Part shown: in pieces, positions 37,401 through 47,479 of the stretch
Position numbering within the stretch: the stretch's first letter is position 1
How the letters are laid out: the number at the start of each line of letters is the position of its first letter
Assembly (NCBI RefSeq): GCF_021018805.1
Contig: NC_086247.1
Span: forward strand, 89,884,140-89,948,139
DNA from: Prinia subflava
Lineage: Eukaryota; Chordata; Aves; Passeriformes; Cisticolidae
Direction of reading: 5' to 3'
DNA length: 64,000 bases
Made by a program: the position numbers and the translations under genes
Notes under the pieces: generated by a model
What the model saw: only the letters and a program-made list of their open reading frames with translations
Databases searched by the model: none
Told to the model about the DNA's origin: nothing

Positions 37401-39165
37401 CCTGGCCCCTATTTTTAAATATTTAAACTATTTCCACTATGCTGAAAACTGCTCATGTAGTTGTCTCTATATGTGTGTTTCTCTATTCCCTTACACTGTC
37501 TCTGTGGCAAAAGTTGTTCTCTCTAGCCATCCTTTTTTTATTTTTTTACAGATGACCAAACACAGTTTTTCAGCAGGTCCCAGCCTCTTTTTGTTCTTTA
37601 AATGCCTGATTCTTGTTTTTCCCATTTTCCAGTTTTGAATATGAAAGTAACTTCTTGCATCCTTATGCTGCCAGATGTAGCAACAGGATAGGATGTCTTT
37701 ACTCCTCTCCTTTCTTGCTTTTCCCATCCCTGTGGATTCATACATCCTGAGGAATTGCTTGAACTTAAGCTCAAGTTAAGTCCTGCAAAAAGCCCAACAA
37801 AATAGTGTTAGTCACACCTGTACAGCGCAGAGTGATTGACAGAGTTAGTGCAGGTTGTGCTAGGGTTTGCTGTGTGACTACATGGGTGCTTTGCAAATCC
37901 TGCTTTGCTGGCTTGCAGCTGGCTCTGAACTTCCCTGTGGATAACACTGAACCAAATTGGATGAGCCGTTCCCATTCAAAATGTCAAATTTGTGTTCTTA
38001 ATTTCCAGTGAGGATGTAACGTGATAGCAAAATCATTCTGTAAAGGGTCATGCGCTGTTTTACTGTCAGTTTGTGAGGCTCAGACAGAAGGAAATGATCA
38101 AAAACACTCGATGTTCATTATTTATTAATTGAGTTCTGGCAGAGCCTTGCTACATTCTGGCTTTTTGTTTGTTTCTTTGTTTACAAACAAAAAAAGACAA
38201 GCACAGTTCACAAAATAAACGAAAAGGGAAATTTGTTAACAAAGATTTCTGACAAGGAAGAAATGGGATTTGGGGGCATTTGAGTGAAGGTGCCTTGGAA
38301 TACAGGGAGAGCAAGTTGGCATAGTCATCCTTTTTGAGTGCTGCTCCTGAAAGAGAAGGATGCTTTATACAGCAGCAGACCATGAATCTTCTATGCTGGC
38401 ATGCTGGGTTACCAGAAAATATTTACCCTGGTAAGTATTCTGTGGTGTGGATATTTTAAGTACGTGCACTTTGCTGCTTGTATGGATTTACTTTCTTAAA
38501 AAAAAAAAAAAAAAAAAGAAGTCAAATTAACAAGAAGCTCCAACTGTATCTTCACTTTTCTGGATCTTCCTTGTTTCTGTACATATTCAGGTAAAGAAAT
38601 GTACATCAAAGTAATTGTGTCTTTCTTTACTGTCTGTGGTTTTTCTTGACTTTAAAAGTCCCAAAGCTACTTAGAGCTCTGTCTTTTCTTCTGCAGTGAA
38701 CCCTATGCAGACAGATCCTTCCATAGATGCTGTGGCCCATGTGCAGCTGTGTCAAAGCCTGGGCTGTGAAGTTTACATTGATGAAAGGTCTGAAGATTCA
38801 GCTGCTGGCCTCCCCCACCTGAGAGTAAAAATTAACCAAATGTAGGTGATTTTTTCACAGGGATAGCTAAGAACACATCTCTGATCAGCATAATCCTTCT
38901 GCCAAATTTTCAGACTTTCTCCAGAGCCTGAAGCCATTTTTATATCTCAGTAAATTAGCAACAGCAGCAGCAGCAGAAGTAAATTTAACTTTTTAGTGAT
39001 ACATACTTATTTGCCTGCTCTCTCCAAAATGTCTGATTTTTTTCCCTGAAACTTTCCCACAAAAGATCAGTCTGAGGCAGGTATGAGAGGATTTTAAATA
39101 AAATATTTTGAAATATATTTTGTGTTTATATTAGGCAGTTTTTATTAAAATATTAATTCACTTAC
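31431..39165. other. Gene-free stretch
   Basis: No gene is supported. The stretch contains G/T-rich tracts (31938-31995 and 36371-36425), a T-rich run at 33995-34023, a pyrimidine tract at about 35273-35336, an A run at 38498-38517 and a short CAG repeat near 38958-38976. Two weak exon-like segments (35351-35475 and 38697-38845) are reported as observations only. Confidence 0.45.
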
Positions 39166-39355
39166 TTGCCAGACTTGTAAAAGCCTAAAACCAAGGCTCT
39201 TGAGGAAGAGGGTCGAATAGTTTCAGTGTCATGGTTGCTGTGAGAATTGCTTGCTTTGGGCTGCTGGTCTAAAGGTGTTTTGTTCAGCTGCCATTCTATA
39301 TGCCCTGTCCTTGAGATTCCCAATTCTCTGCCTTTCTCTTTCCTCTGCTGCTGTT
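39166..39355 (-). other. Candidate internal coding exon, minus strand
   Basis: On the minus strand a pyrimidine-rich stretch ends in CTACCACTCCACAG (acceptor). It is followed by 190 bases with one long open frame and then GGCAA|GTAAGTG, a strong donor. The frame starts in phase 1 and leaves in phase 2, with about 62 codons. The peptide begins QQQRKEKGRELG, has a polar Asn/Ser/His middle (KASNSHSNHD) and ends RALVLGFYKSG. The mixed polar composition looks more protein-like than most frames here, but I cannot assign a family. No second minus-strand exon with matching phase was found; the weak candidate at 44170-44226 ends in phase 2 and would not join directly. Confidence 0.25.
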
Positions 39356-39411
39356 CTGTGGAGTGGTAGAAAAAAGTGGTGCAGGAGATCATTCTTTCCA
39401 GGTCACTTAGA

Positions 39412-39443
39412 TCTGCATTGTTTCAGCTCTGCATTGTTTCAGC
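39412..39443. repeat. Perfect 16-bp tandem duplication
   Basis: The 16-base unit TCTGCATTGTTTCAGC occurs twice back to back. The copies are identical, so the duplication is probably recent. No function is apparent. Confidence 0.9.
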
Positions 39444-39905
39444 TCTCCTTTTCTTGTCTACTTGACTTCACAAACGTTTCTTTCCTCCCTTTGGATGTGA
39501 GGTGGAATTTTAAAAAGGCAAAACACACAGCGAGACCTGCTGGACTTCTGCTCTGGCCCCGTCCTCATCAGTTGAGTTCCAGGAGTTCTGCAACTTACCC
39601 AGTAAACAAGAAGCCAGTGTCAGCTGCTAAAGCTCCTGCTGCTTTTCTCTGCTTTTACACCATCAGTGCTTTTTGGACAGTAGTGGTACCCAGCAGGGGT
39701 CAGTTGCAGTTCCTCTTGCCTGGTTAAGTGGCTGTGATGGCTTTTCTTGAACTGTGTCAAAATCAGGACCTGGGAGGTGCTGCACAGTGTACCCATGTCT
39801 GCACAACTGCCTTGTTGAATTTGGCAGCATAACCAGTCAGGATACTGGTTTGAAAATGTTTGCTCTTCTGGGTCACCTGAAGAGAACAGGCAGATCTAGG
39901 AATGG

Positions 39906-39952
39906 CTGGGGGCAGGTCTACTGAAAGCTGGTCGGGGCAGGGCTACTGAAAG
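39906..39952. repeat. Imperfect ~23-bp tandem duplication
   Basis: CTGGGGGCAGGTCTACTGAAAG at 39906-39927 is followed directly by a three-base-longer copy, CTGGTCGGGGCAGGGCTACTGAAAG, at 39928-39952. This is a local slippage-type duplication with minor divergence. Confidence 0.85.
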
Positions 39953-42900
39953 CACTTGCAGACATGCAAGATTCCAGCTGTGCCTGGCTGCGAGCTGGCT
40001 CCCTGAAGCACTGCTAAAAATCCCCCTTGCTGTTCCTCTGTACTCAAATCAATCCCAGTTGAAGCTGAGAGTAATATTTGCATACCTCACTGGTTGTTCA
40101 GGCTAAATTAATATTTGTATAGCACACTGTGTTCCCCATAGTGAAGGGACGACATGAGCACTGCTGTTTCTAGGCAGCTACATCCCGTGCTTGAATGTTG
40201 TGAATGTACTTAGCCAGGACAGACAAGACTCATTGCATTTGTTTAGAAAAACCCTGTCAGTGCCTCGGTATATGTGAGAATCCTTTTTTTTTACATAGGT
40301 GATGTGTTTAGTGTGAAGCCGAAGCTCTCCTCAGTTGGAATAGCCCTGTTTCAAAGGTTGGGGGTTGTGTTCATTTACCGTTTTTTATTCTGCTTGTCAC
40401 TGCATTGCATGCTGGGGGGGAGAATTGTATAGTTTTTTTCAGGGTCTTTCCCTGCTTATAGAAACCTTCCAGTGCATACATAAATTCCCTAGCAGTGCTT
40501 TTTCTTAAGCTGAGAACATAAATGGAGTAGATTATTGTCTGGTAAAGCTGATTGGTATTCCTTAAATCTTGATCTCATCCCTTACTTATTCACACATCAT
40601 CTGCACAGAAGATATTTCTGCTGTCTTCTGAACTCTGTTTCACACAGCCTAGTGAGATGTTAAAAATAATAATTTCAAAAATCTTTGCTAAACCAAATTA
40701 AAACATTAAATGAAATCTGGTGAAAAAAAGAAATCTTAAAAAACGCTTAATTCAAGCTAATAAATGTTCTGGTTGTGGATTGGCAAAATTCTCCTGCAGT
40801 GTGTGAAAGAGGGTGATTTCTCCACACGTTCTGCGTGCAGAGCATCTGCTGGAGATGACAGCATCAGGAAAAATAGAACAAGCCGTGGCATCAGTGCTGG
40901 TGCATGGTTGGCATTGTGGCTTGAAGAGCAAAGCAGCACCATCTCCTGCAGGGGAAACCTGGGCTTGTAGCTCTCAGCACACAGGATTCTGCTTGTTGTG
41001 TCATGCTGCCATAAATCCTAAGCAGCTCTATTGAAATGGAGGGAATTACTCCAGATTTATGCCAATTTTGGTGAAAAGAGGCTTTCTGCTGAGTGGATTG
41101 GGGCAGCCACTCACCAGGTGGAAGGGAAGAAAGTGACTCAGCTTTCAGCAGTTGTTGCTGATCCCTGGCTTTTGCCAAGTGCAGTCACAGATTTCCTTTT
41201 CTCCCCTTCTTCTTCTCCCTGCCCCCTCTTTCTTTTCTTTTTTTTTTTTTTTTCCCTTGAGTGAGTGAGTGCTTTGCACACTGCACAGAAAAGAGGACTT
41301 AATTTCCGAGGAAAGAAGGGATCCAGTGGCAAGATGAACCAGCCTGAGTCCTTGCTGTGAGCCAGGAACTTGTGGAGGAGCAGAACACTCCTGCTAGAAG
41401 CATTTGGCATTCAGAGTGTGCAGTGTCGCCCTTGGGAGGCAAACGTTGGTAAGAGGGAGTTCTGTGCGTGGCTGGCCTCGTATTTCTGTGTGCATGGCAG
41501 TGACCGGCTAAGGACAGTGAGAGCAGCTCCTCCCGTGGGGCACGCCCGGGAGCAAAACCTGCAGCGGGGCAGAGGAGCTGTGGCTGGGTGCTGCCTCTTA
41601 CTTTCCCCCTGTCTGCAGCCACCCTGCTCTGCCTCCCCAGCGAGCTCACAAGCCAGCAGCAGTGAGCGTTGCCTGCACCCAAAAATAAAGAGGCAAAGTG
41701 GGGGAAAACCCCACGTAGTTAGATTCTAGGGCCATGTGCTAATTGAGTAAATATTGGGGTTTATTTTGGACGACCCAATAAGTGTACTTAGAGTTTAGAA
41801 ATGGTGTTAAGTTACTGCAATATAAAATGAGATTTAAAACCTCTAAACGGAGAAGACAATAGCGTACTGTAGATCTCTGAAAAACATGGGTTGTTGAACT
41901 GAAGCTCCCTGAATGTTTCAGCCCATCTGTCTTGATAGTTTCTGTGTCTTAATCACGGATTTCATGAAGTGTCTAATTTTCTTTTTTTAGCTTTCTGTCT
42001 TCCTCTTGTACAAAAGTTAAGACAGGGAAATCATCTGAGCTGGATTTACTTTTGAATTTGAGAGAAAAGCAGTCTATAAAAAGAAGTGAGTGGTGTATGT
42101 GCTGGGAAGCGAAGTTTGTCTGCTTTGGGTTTGGGAAGCAACATTTTCCCACCCTCAGTTCTGCTACTGTGGTGGTTATTGGGACAGCTGGGAAGTGCAA
42201 GTATAGGTGCCTACCCCTAAGTACCAGTGCTTTTAATTGTCTGGCTCTGGTCCATGGATGTCCAAACAGTGTGGACTGGCTCTGCTGAAGTCCCTGGCAA
42301 ATTCCTTCGCTGTCCCTCCCACTGCTGCCACTGTTCCTGGCAGCTGTCAAGATGTACTGGGAAGTCTCTGAGCCCTCTTGCACCTCGGGAAGTCTGCAAC
42401 AACTCTTCTGAACCGGAGAATTGCTTCCTATTCACAGCTGTGGAGTGGAAACCACAAACCAACCAACAGAACATCTCCCTAAAAGTGGGGTCATTTAAGG
42501 AGGCTTGTGCATCTCCAGATCCTTCCTGTCTGAATCCATCACATAGACTCTACTCAATTTCTAGCAAGAATGGAAATTTTTGCCCCTGCCCTGCACAGAG
42601 CACAGATAAGGCCATGTATATTTGCAGTGTGTACTCTGCAGAAGATGCTGATTGACATTAATTAGGAGAGGGAGATGTGAAAGTGGAAAAATAAATTCCT
42701 TTCAGTCAGGTTTGCTACTAGAAGTGAAGTACATGGTGTGACACTGAGTGCATATGAGTGTGCATGTGTGTCTGCGTGCGAGTGTGTGTAGAGTGGAGGG
42801 TGTGTACTCAGCATTTAGAACAATAGTGGGAGCGAAGCACTGCAGATTGGAACATCTGTAAAAGTCTGCGATTACAACCTTTTTCTTGGGAGCTCCTAGT

Positions 42901-45900
42901 GAAACGTGCTTGAAAATGGTTTCTTTTCCATTGCTAGTTCAAAATGCTGTGCTAAAAAGCACACAGTGCCAGAGATTGCAACTTGTGTCAGTTCAGCTGC
43001 CTCTGCCCTGCTTTGTGCTGCTGCAGTGAGTGTTGTGAGAAGAATCAGAAGGGACAATATTTTTGGTAAATTTTAGCAAGAGCAATACTTTGAAATTAAG
43101 TGTATCTTTATTTAACAAGCTCCAGTATTGCTCTGGTTAATAATAGTTATTAATTTCTTCTGTGTGTGTGTACTAAAAATGAGAAGCAATAAGTGAATTC
43201 TGCTGTGTTAATGGTTCAAGAAGTGTGTTGTTGAATGTGCCTGGCTTCCTCTTACAAAATAAATGGACAATCATCTGTGTAACTTTAAAAGCATATTCTG
43301 TGGATCTTAACTGCATTACAATATCTGAGCTCAAGAACTATTGTGTATGAAATTTCTTCAGTGTCTGTTTTATGTGGGTGATACTGCCAGAGGGTTATCT
43401 GTGGAGCTTTTAATAGCTGTCTGACTGTCCATCTGCCTATGTGACTGTTTATATTTATCCTTTATATGAGAAAGTTCAAAACATGGGCACTCTGTCAGCC
43501 TAATTCATCTGTCACTGAAGTGGGTGGCACTGACTGAAGACCTCTTCCCCAGTGGTTGAGACCTTTCCATGCAGAACTGCAAGACTATGTTTGGTCTTCA
43601 TTGATTATAGCTAAAGGACAAATCATCTTTTTCTGTTACACCTTTGAAATGATGTGTGGTACCCTAATTTTTGCTTCTATAAATAAGCTGCTTTAAAGTG
43701 GACCCCTTTTTATTATTGTTGTCCATTGATTTGATGGAAATGAGTTGCTAATCTCTTCATTTCCTAGCAGAATTTTTCTCTGGTGACAAACTGAGTATTT
43801 GCTGAGGGAGAGGGTGGGAGTGACACCTCAACTCTCCAGGTCTGCAAGGTACTGATAGTACATGCTATAGGCACTGTGAGCTGTGGCTGCTTGTGCTGGG
43901 CCTGTGATTGAGATTCATAGCTGATACTTAGGCCTTCTAGTTAAGTATAATTTTCTGTCCATTACTGAAAGTAGATTTAATGTTTTGGACATTCAGTTAA
44001 GATACTCTCATCCTCTTAGAAGGAACACACCAAAGCTGACAACACCATTTTGCACTGGCCTCACCAACACTGGTGCTGCTGCTTTATCATCAAATATAGA
44101 TGAACTGGCTCAACACTACCCCTCCCCCCACTCCCCAAAACCAAATGAGCCAAAACCCCCAACACCTACCTGGAAAACTCACTCCTGGCTTGCTGATGCT
44201 GATCCTTCACCTTAAGGGCTGATACTCTGGGTGAGGTGTCACATGAAAAGGGGCACGTGGCTTCAGCCGGGAGAGAGTGCTGACCGTGGGAACATGGAGC
44301 TAAGGGTAGTGCTGGTGGATGTTTTCCAGCCAGCTTTGGTATCAGGTTTACAGAGCGCATGTGGTACAGCACTTCACATAGTGTGTCATGAAGACAGGAG
44401 TTTAGTGCTTTCTCCAAATGTGTGCCAAAGGCCACTCTTAGTTAACTGACCTGCATGTGGTTTGTGTAGGGGTGTCTGGGCTCGTTGGGAAGATGCTCCC
44501 AACACTGTCCCCAGCCAGAGGCACACCTGGTCTGCCACAGGTTGGGTGATGTGTGTAGGGAAATGTTCCAATCAGCTACAGAAGCCCCCAAACCAATTCA
44601 CAGGTACACTAATACTGAGGCTTCCCCTTGAGAAGAAAGATGCTGTAGTTTGGCTAGGAAAACCACAAGGAGGTTGAGTTCTGGGTTTTGGGGGTTTTTT
44701 TATTTGTTAGTATAACAACTTACTTGTGTTTGAAAGGGTTAAGCAGAGACAAGTTCATGGTTGAAGCTGCAGTGGTGGGGACAGAATGCGTGGCATATCT
44801 GGTGTCAAAGAAGTTGTTTGTGGTCACATATGTCTAGATAAAAATATATTGAGTTTCAGCAGTGTTTTTTTCCTGGCTGTAATTGTGATGCTACTAGTAC
44901 TTAATGATAACTGGGTTTTTTTGACTGAGTTTTCTTGCTCTAAGCCTCAAATCAGTGAAGTGAGCAAACATATGTGAACTGTGAAGAAAAAAAAAAAAGG
45001 GGAAAAAAAAGGGAGGGCATAGTAAAAACAGCATGTTTGAAATCATCCTCAAACTGTTTCTGTGCTTAAGACCTGGTCAAGTGGTGTTCTTGGGAGAGTT
45101 AATCAGAGCTTAGTCCGTGCATGTTCAGTGTCTTCTAGAATGAGACCTCTACTGATGGAAGAACATTTGGTCTTTGAGACTATATCTATAAATATATTTT
45201 CTTTCTTGGGTACTATAACTGCTGAAGTCAAATCCACCAGTATTTTGGGTTAGACCCACCCACGGGGTTTGATCTTCATACACATAAAGGCCACTTTACA
45301 CTTTAGAAGCAAGTAACAAGATCTTGGACCAGGCATAAATCATACAGTTCATTTTGCCTTCTTCCTCTTTTCATACTGACTAATATATTAGGCTGTCTAA
45401 ACATAAAATACACAAGTAAAATGTATGTGGGAAAACGCTGTGTAGGTATATAGCCTTCAGTGATTGGGTAGCTATTTGTAAGCTTGAATTAATTAGTTGG
45501 GCTGACGTGCAGTCCTTTCAGCTTTATGGGGGCTGGACAGTTTGTGGGCAAGCAGGAGGGAAATCCTTTGAGGGATGTGTCATGGTAGGACATTCTATAT
45601 GGAAGGTTTTTTGGAAGGGGGGGGAAGAAAAGCACTATTAGAATATCTGCTCATGATCCTCCATGACATGAGGTTTAAAACCAGAGCTTGCGTTTCAAAT
45701 GGTTCTTCAGTTGTCCTCATGTTTTTCAATTCTGTGTTACTAAAACATCCCATTAAATTAACACAATGTGTAGAGACAGTGCTTGAAATAGTTTGTAATC
45801 AGCCAAACCAAGTCCTGGATGGTGCTTTCCTGTTCGTTTTTATAGAAGAGAACAGTGTTTGCACAGTTCAAATGCTTTTCATGCCTGCACTGATCACATT

Positions 45901-47024
45901 TGTTTGCAATCCATGAAAACAGAACATTAGATTTCACCTCAAAGCTATTCTAAGAAAACTTTTTAATAATCATTGATTGTATTTCAGAAACATGGTAGTA
46001 CTGAAAACATTCCCATAGCTGTAGCCATGAAGTTAGAACAGAACTGCTATTATTTTTGGAGTATGTCTGAATCAGTAATTTTTCAAGTGGAAAGGTTGGC
46101 AGAATTTCATTATGCTTGTCAAAATCTAAGTTACTCTCTTCCTTTCAATTCCTCCAGTTTTGTTTATCTGTTTGGTGAAGGCAGAACACAGAAATGCCCA
46201 CGTGGGGAGACTGCAGGCTGCATGTCAATAACGACCTGAAGCCTCTCAGGCTTCCCTATGTCTGTCCTGACTGTGCTCCCCTCAGAGGGGGGAGGTGTGG
46301 TGCCTCCACTGCTCAGATTGCAGAGGCAAGTCCAGAGGTAGCTCATGGCCCAAAGGGCAGCATGGCAGGGCGCTGAGGCTGGATCTCCCAAGTCCCACCC
46401 AAGGAGTCTTGGCACTGCATCATCCTTCCTCTCTTCCGCTGTTTAAAGACCTGTTTAATGCTGAGCACTGTTGTAAATGTACTTCTCAATGCCATTGACT
46501 TGCATGAGTGGAACTCTAGGAAAGGATGCCGTGGAGCTGCCAACACAACTTGTCTGTGAAGTTTTCTTTACTGAGGAATGTTAAAGCGGCATTAAAGTTT
46601 TCCTTTTGTTGGGATGCTTTTTTTGGTGTGTGCATCAGTGATGCTTGGGTGGGTGTTTTCCTTTCCTCAGACTGAGATTTGGAGCTGTGTTTTTCATTCT
46701 TCACTTGCACTTAAATAGTAAACCAATGTTTTATAACATCAGTGTTTTCAAATTCAGTGATAACCGAAGTCCTAATGATTATTTATTGGGAGTAGAAGTT
46801 TATAATTGTATTATCTTTAGGTTAAATTGAAAAGATAGTGCTTCAAGCATTTTTTAACAGAAAAAAATTATAACAACTTGACATTTCACAGCATACATAA
46901 ATTGATGAAAGTCAAAAGACCATTTGCTTTGAGGCTGTGCATAATGATCTCATTTGTTATGTGGTCTGCACAGGCTACTCTCAAGATATGTACGATATCT
47001 TCCTTTCTAATGTTTCTGCATCAG

Positions 47025-47100
47025 GATGATAGAGATGAATACTCCATAGATATGTGGCCATCTGGTTCTCCCAATTCTGCTAAATTTACCAGAAGAAAAG
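47025..47100 (+). other. Candidate internal coding exon, plus strand
   Basis: The acceptor is TTCCTTTCTAATGTTTCTGCATCAG, with a plausible branch-site word (TCTAAT), and the donor after 76 bases is AAAG|GTAATG. The open frame starts in phase 0 and ends in phase 1: DDRDEYSIDMWPSGSPNSAK then FTRRK. The phase-0 start is compatible with the candidate at 16652-16770, and the phase-1 end is compatible with the segment beginning 47304. The intron to 47304 would be 203 bp, short but allowable. The frame stays open upstream of the acceptor, so splicing is not forced by a stop. I do not recognise the protein. If real, it is probably part of a gene whose other exons lie mostly outside the window. Confidence 0.28.
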
Positions 47101-47303
47101 GTAATGTATTACCCCTTTCTAAATATAGTTCTTCTTCCATGATTGAAAATGGTATCACTTATTCTGTGGAAAACTCTGATATTCTCTAGTTTCCTTTGTT
47201 CCAATTTGAATATTCTTAGGAAAAGTGAATCCTTGATTTCTTCATATAAGTTTTGTGGGATTTTTTGAAACTTTTCTCCTTTTGCTGTTATTTTCAAATC
47301 CAG

Positions 47304-47476
47304 ATGCTCTCCAACTATACAAATCAAATAAAGGTATTAGTGACCTCTTTTGTTCCTCAGGTTATAGCAAAAATAATGTTAAAGGAGGGCAGTGTGAAAG
47401 AAAGTTACCCAGCTGGGAAGAATAATTTAAGAAAGACATTTGAACCACTTCCATAATAAATCCTAAACTTAATAAA
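47304..47476 (+). other. Candidate terminal exon with stop and poly(A) signals
   Basis: A pyrimidine-rich tract ending TTTTCAAATCCAG precedes 47304. The phase-1 frame continuing from the 47100 donor gives a Ser/Lys-rich peptide of about 40 residues (beginning DALQLYKSNKG, ending KLPSWEE) and stops at TAA 47423-47425. Two AATAAA hexamers follow at 47455-47460 and 47471-47476, about 30-50 bases after the stop, so a very short 3' UTR is possible. A frame stop followed closely by poly(A) signals is also common by chance in AT-rich DNA. An internal GTATT/CTCAG pair could be misread as a 27-bp intron, but that is too short to splice and the frame is open through it. Confidence 0.25.
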
Positions 47477-47479
47477 ACT

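Larger units (their letters stand above)
39356..46900. other. Gene-free stretch
   Basis: No gene is supported. It holds two small tandem duplications (39412-39443 and 39906-39952; the first lies just beyond the candidate exon), a T run at 41238-41253 and a GT-rich patch near 42745-42800. There is also a purine-rich run at 44981-45020. Confidence 0.45.

Noticed and set aside
47334..47360. GT...CAG segment as an intron inside the candidate terminal exon
   Set aside because: Only 27 bp, below the practical minimum for vertebrate introns, and the reading frame is open straight through it.
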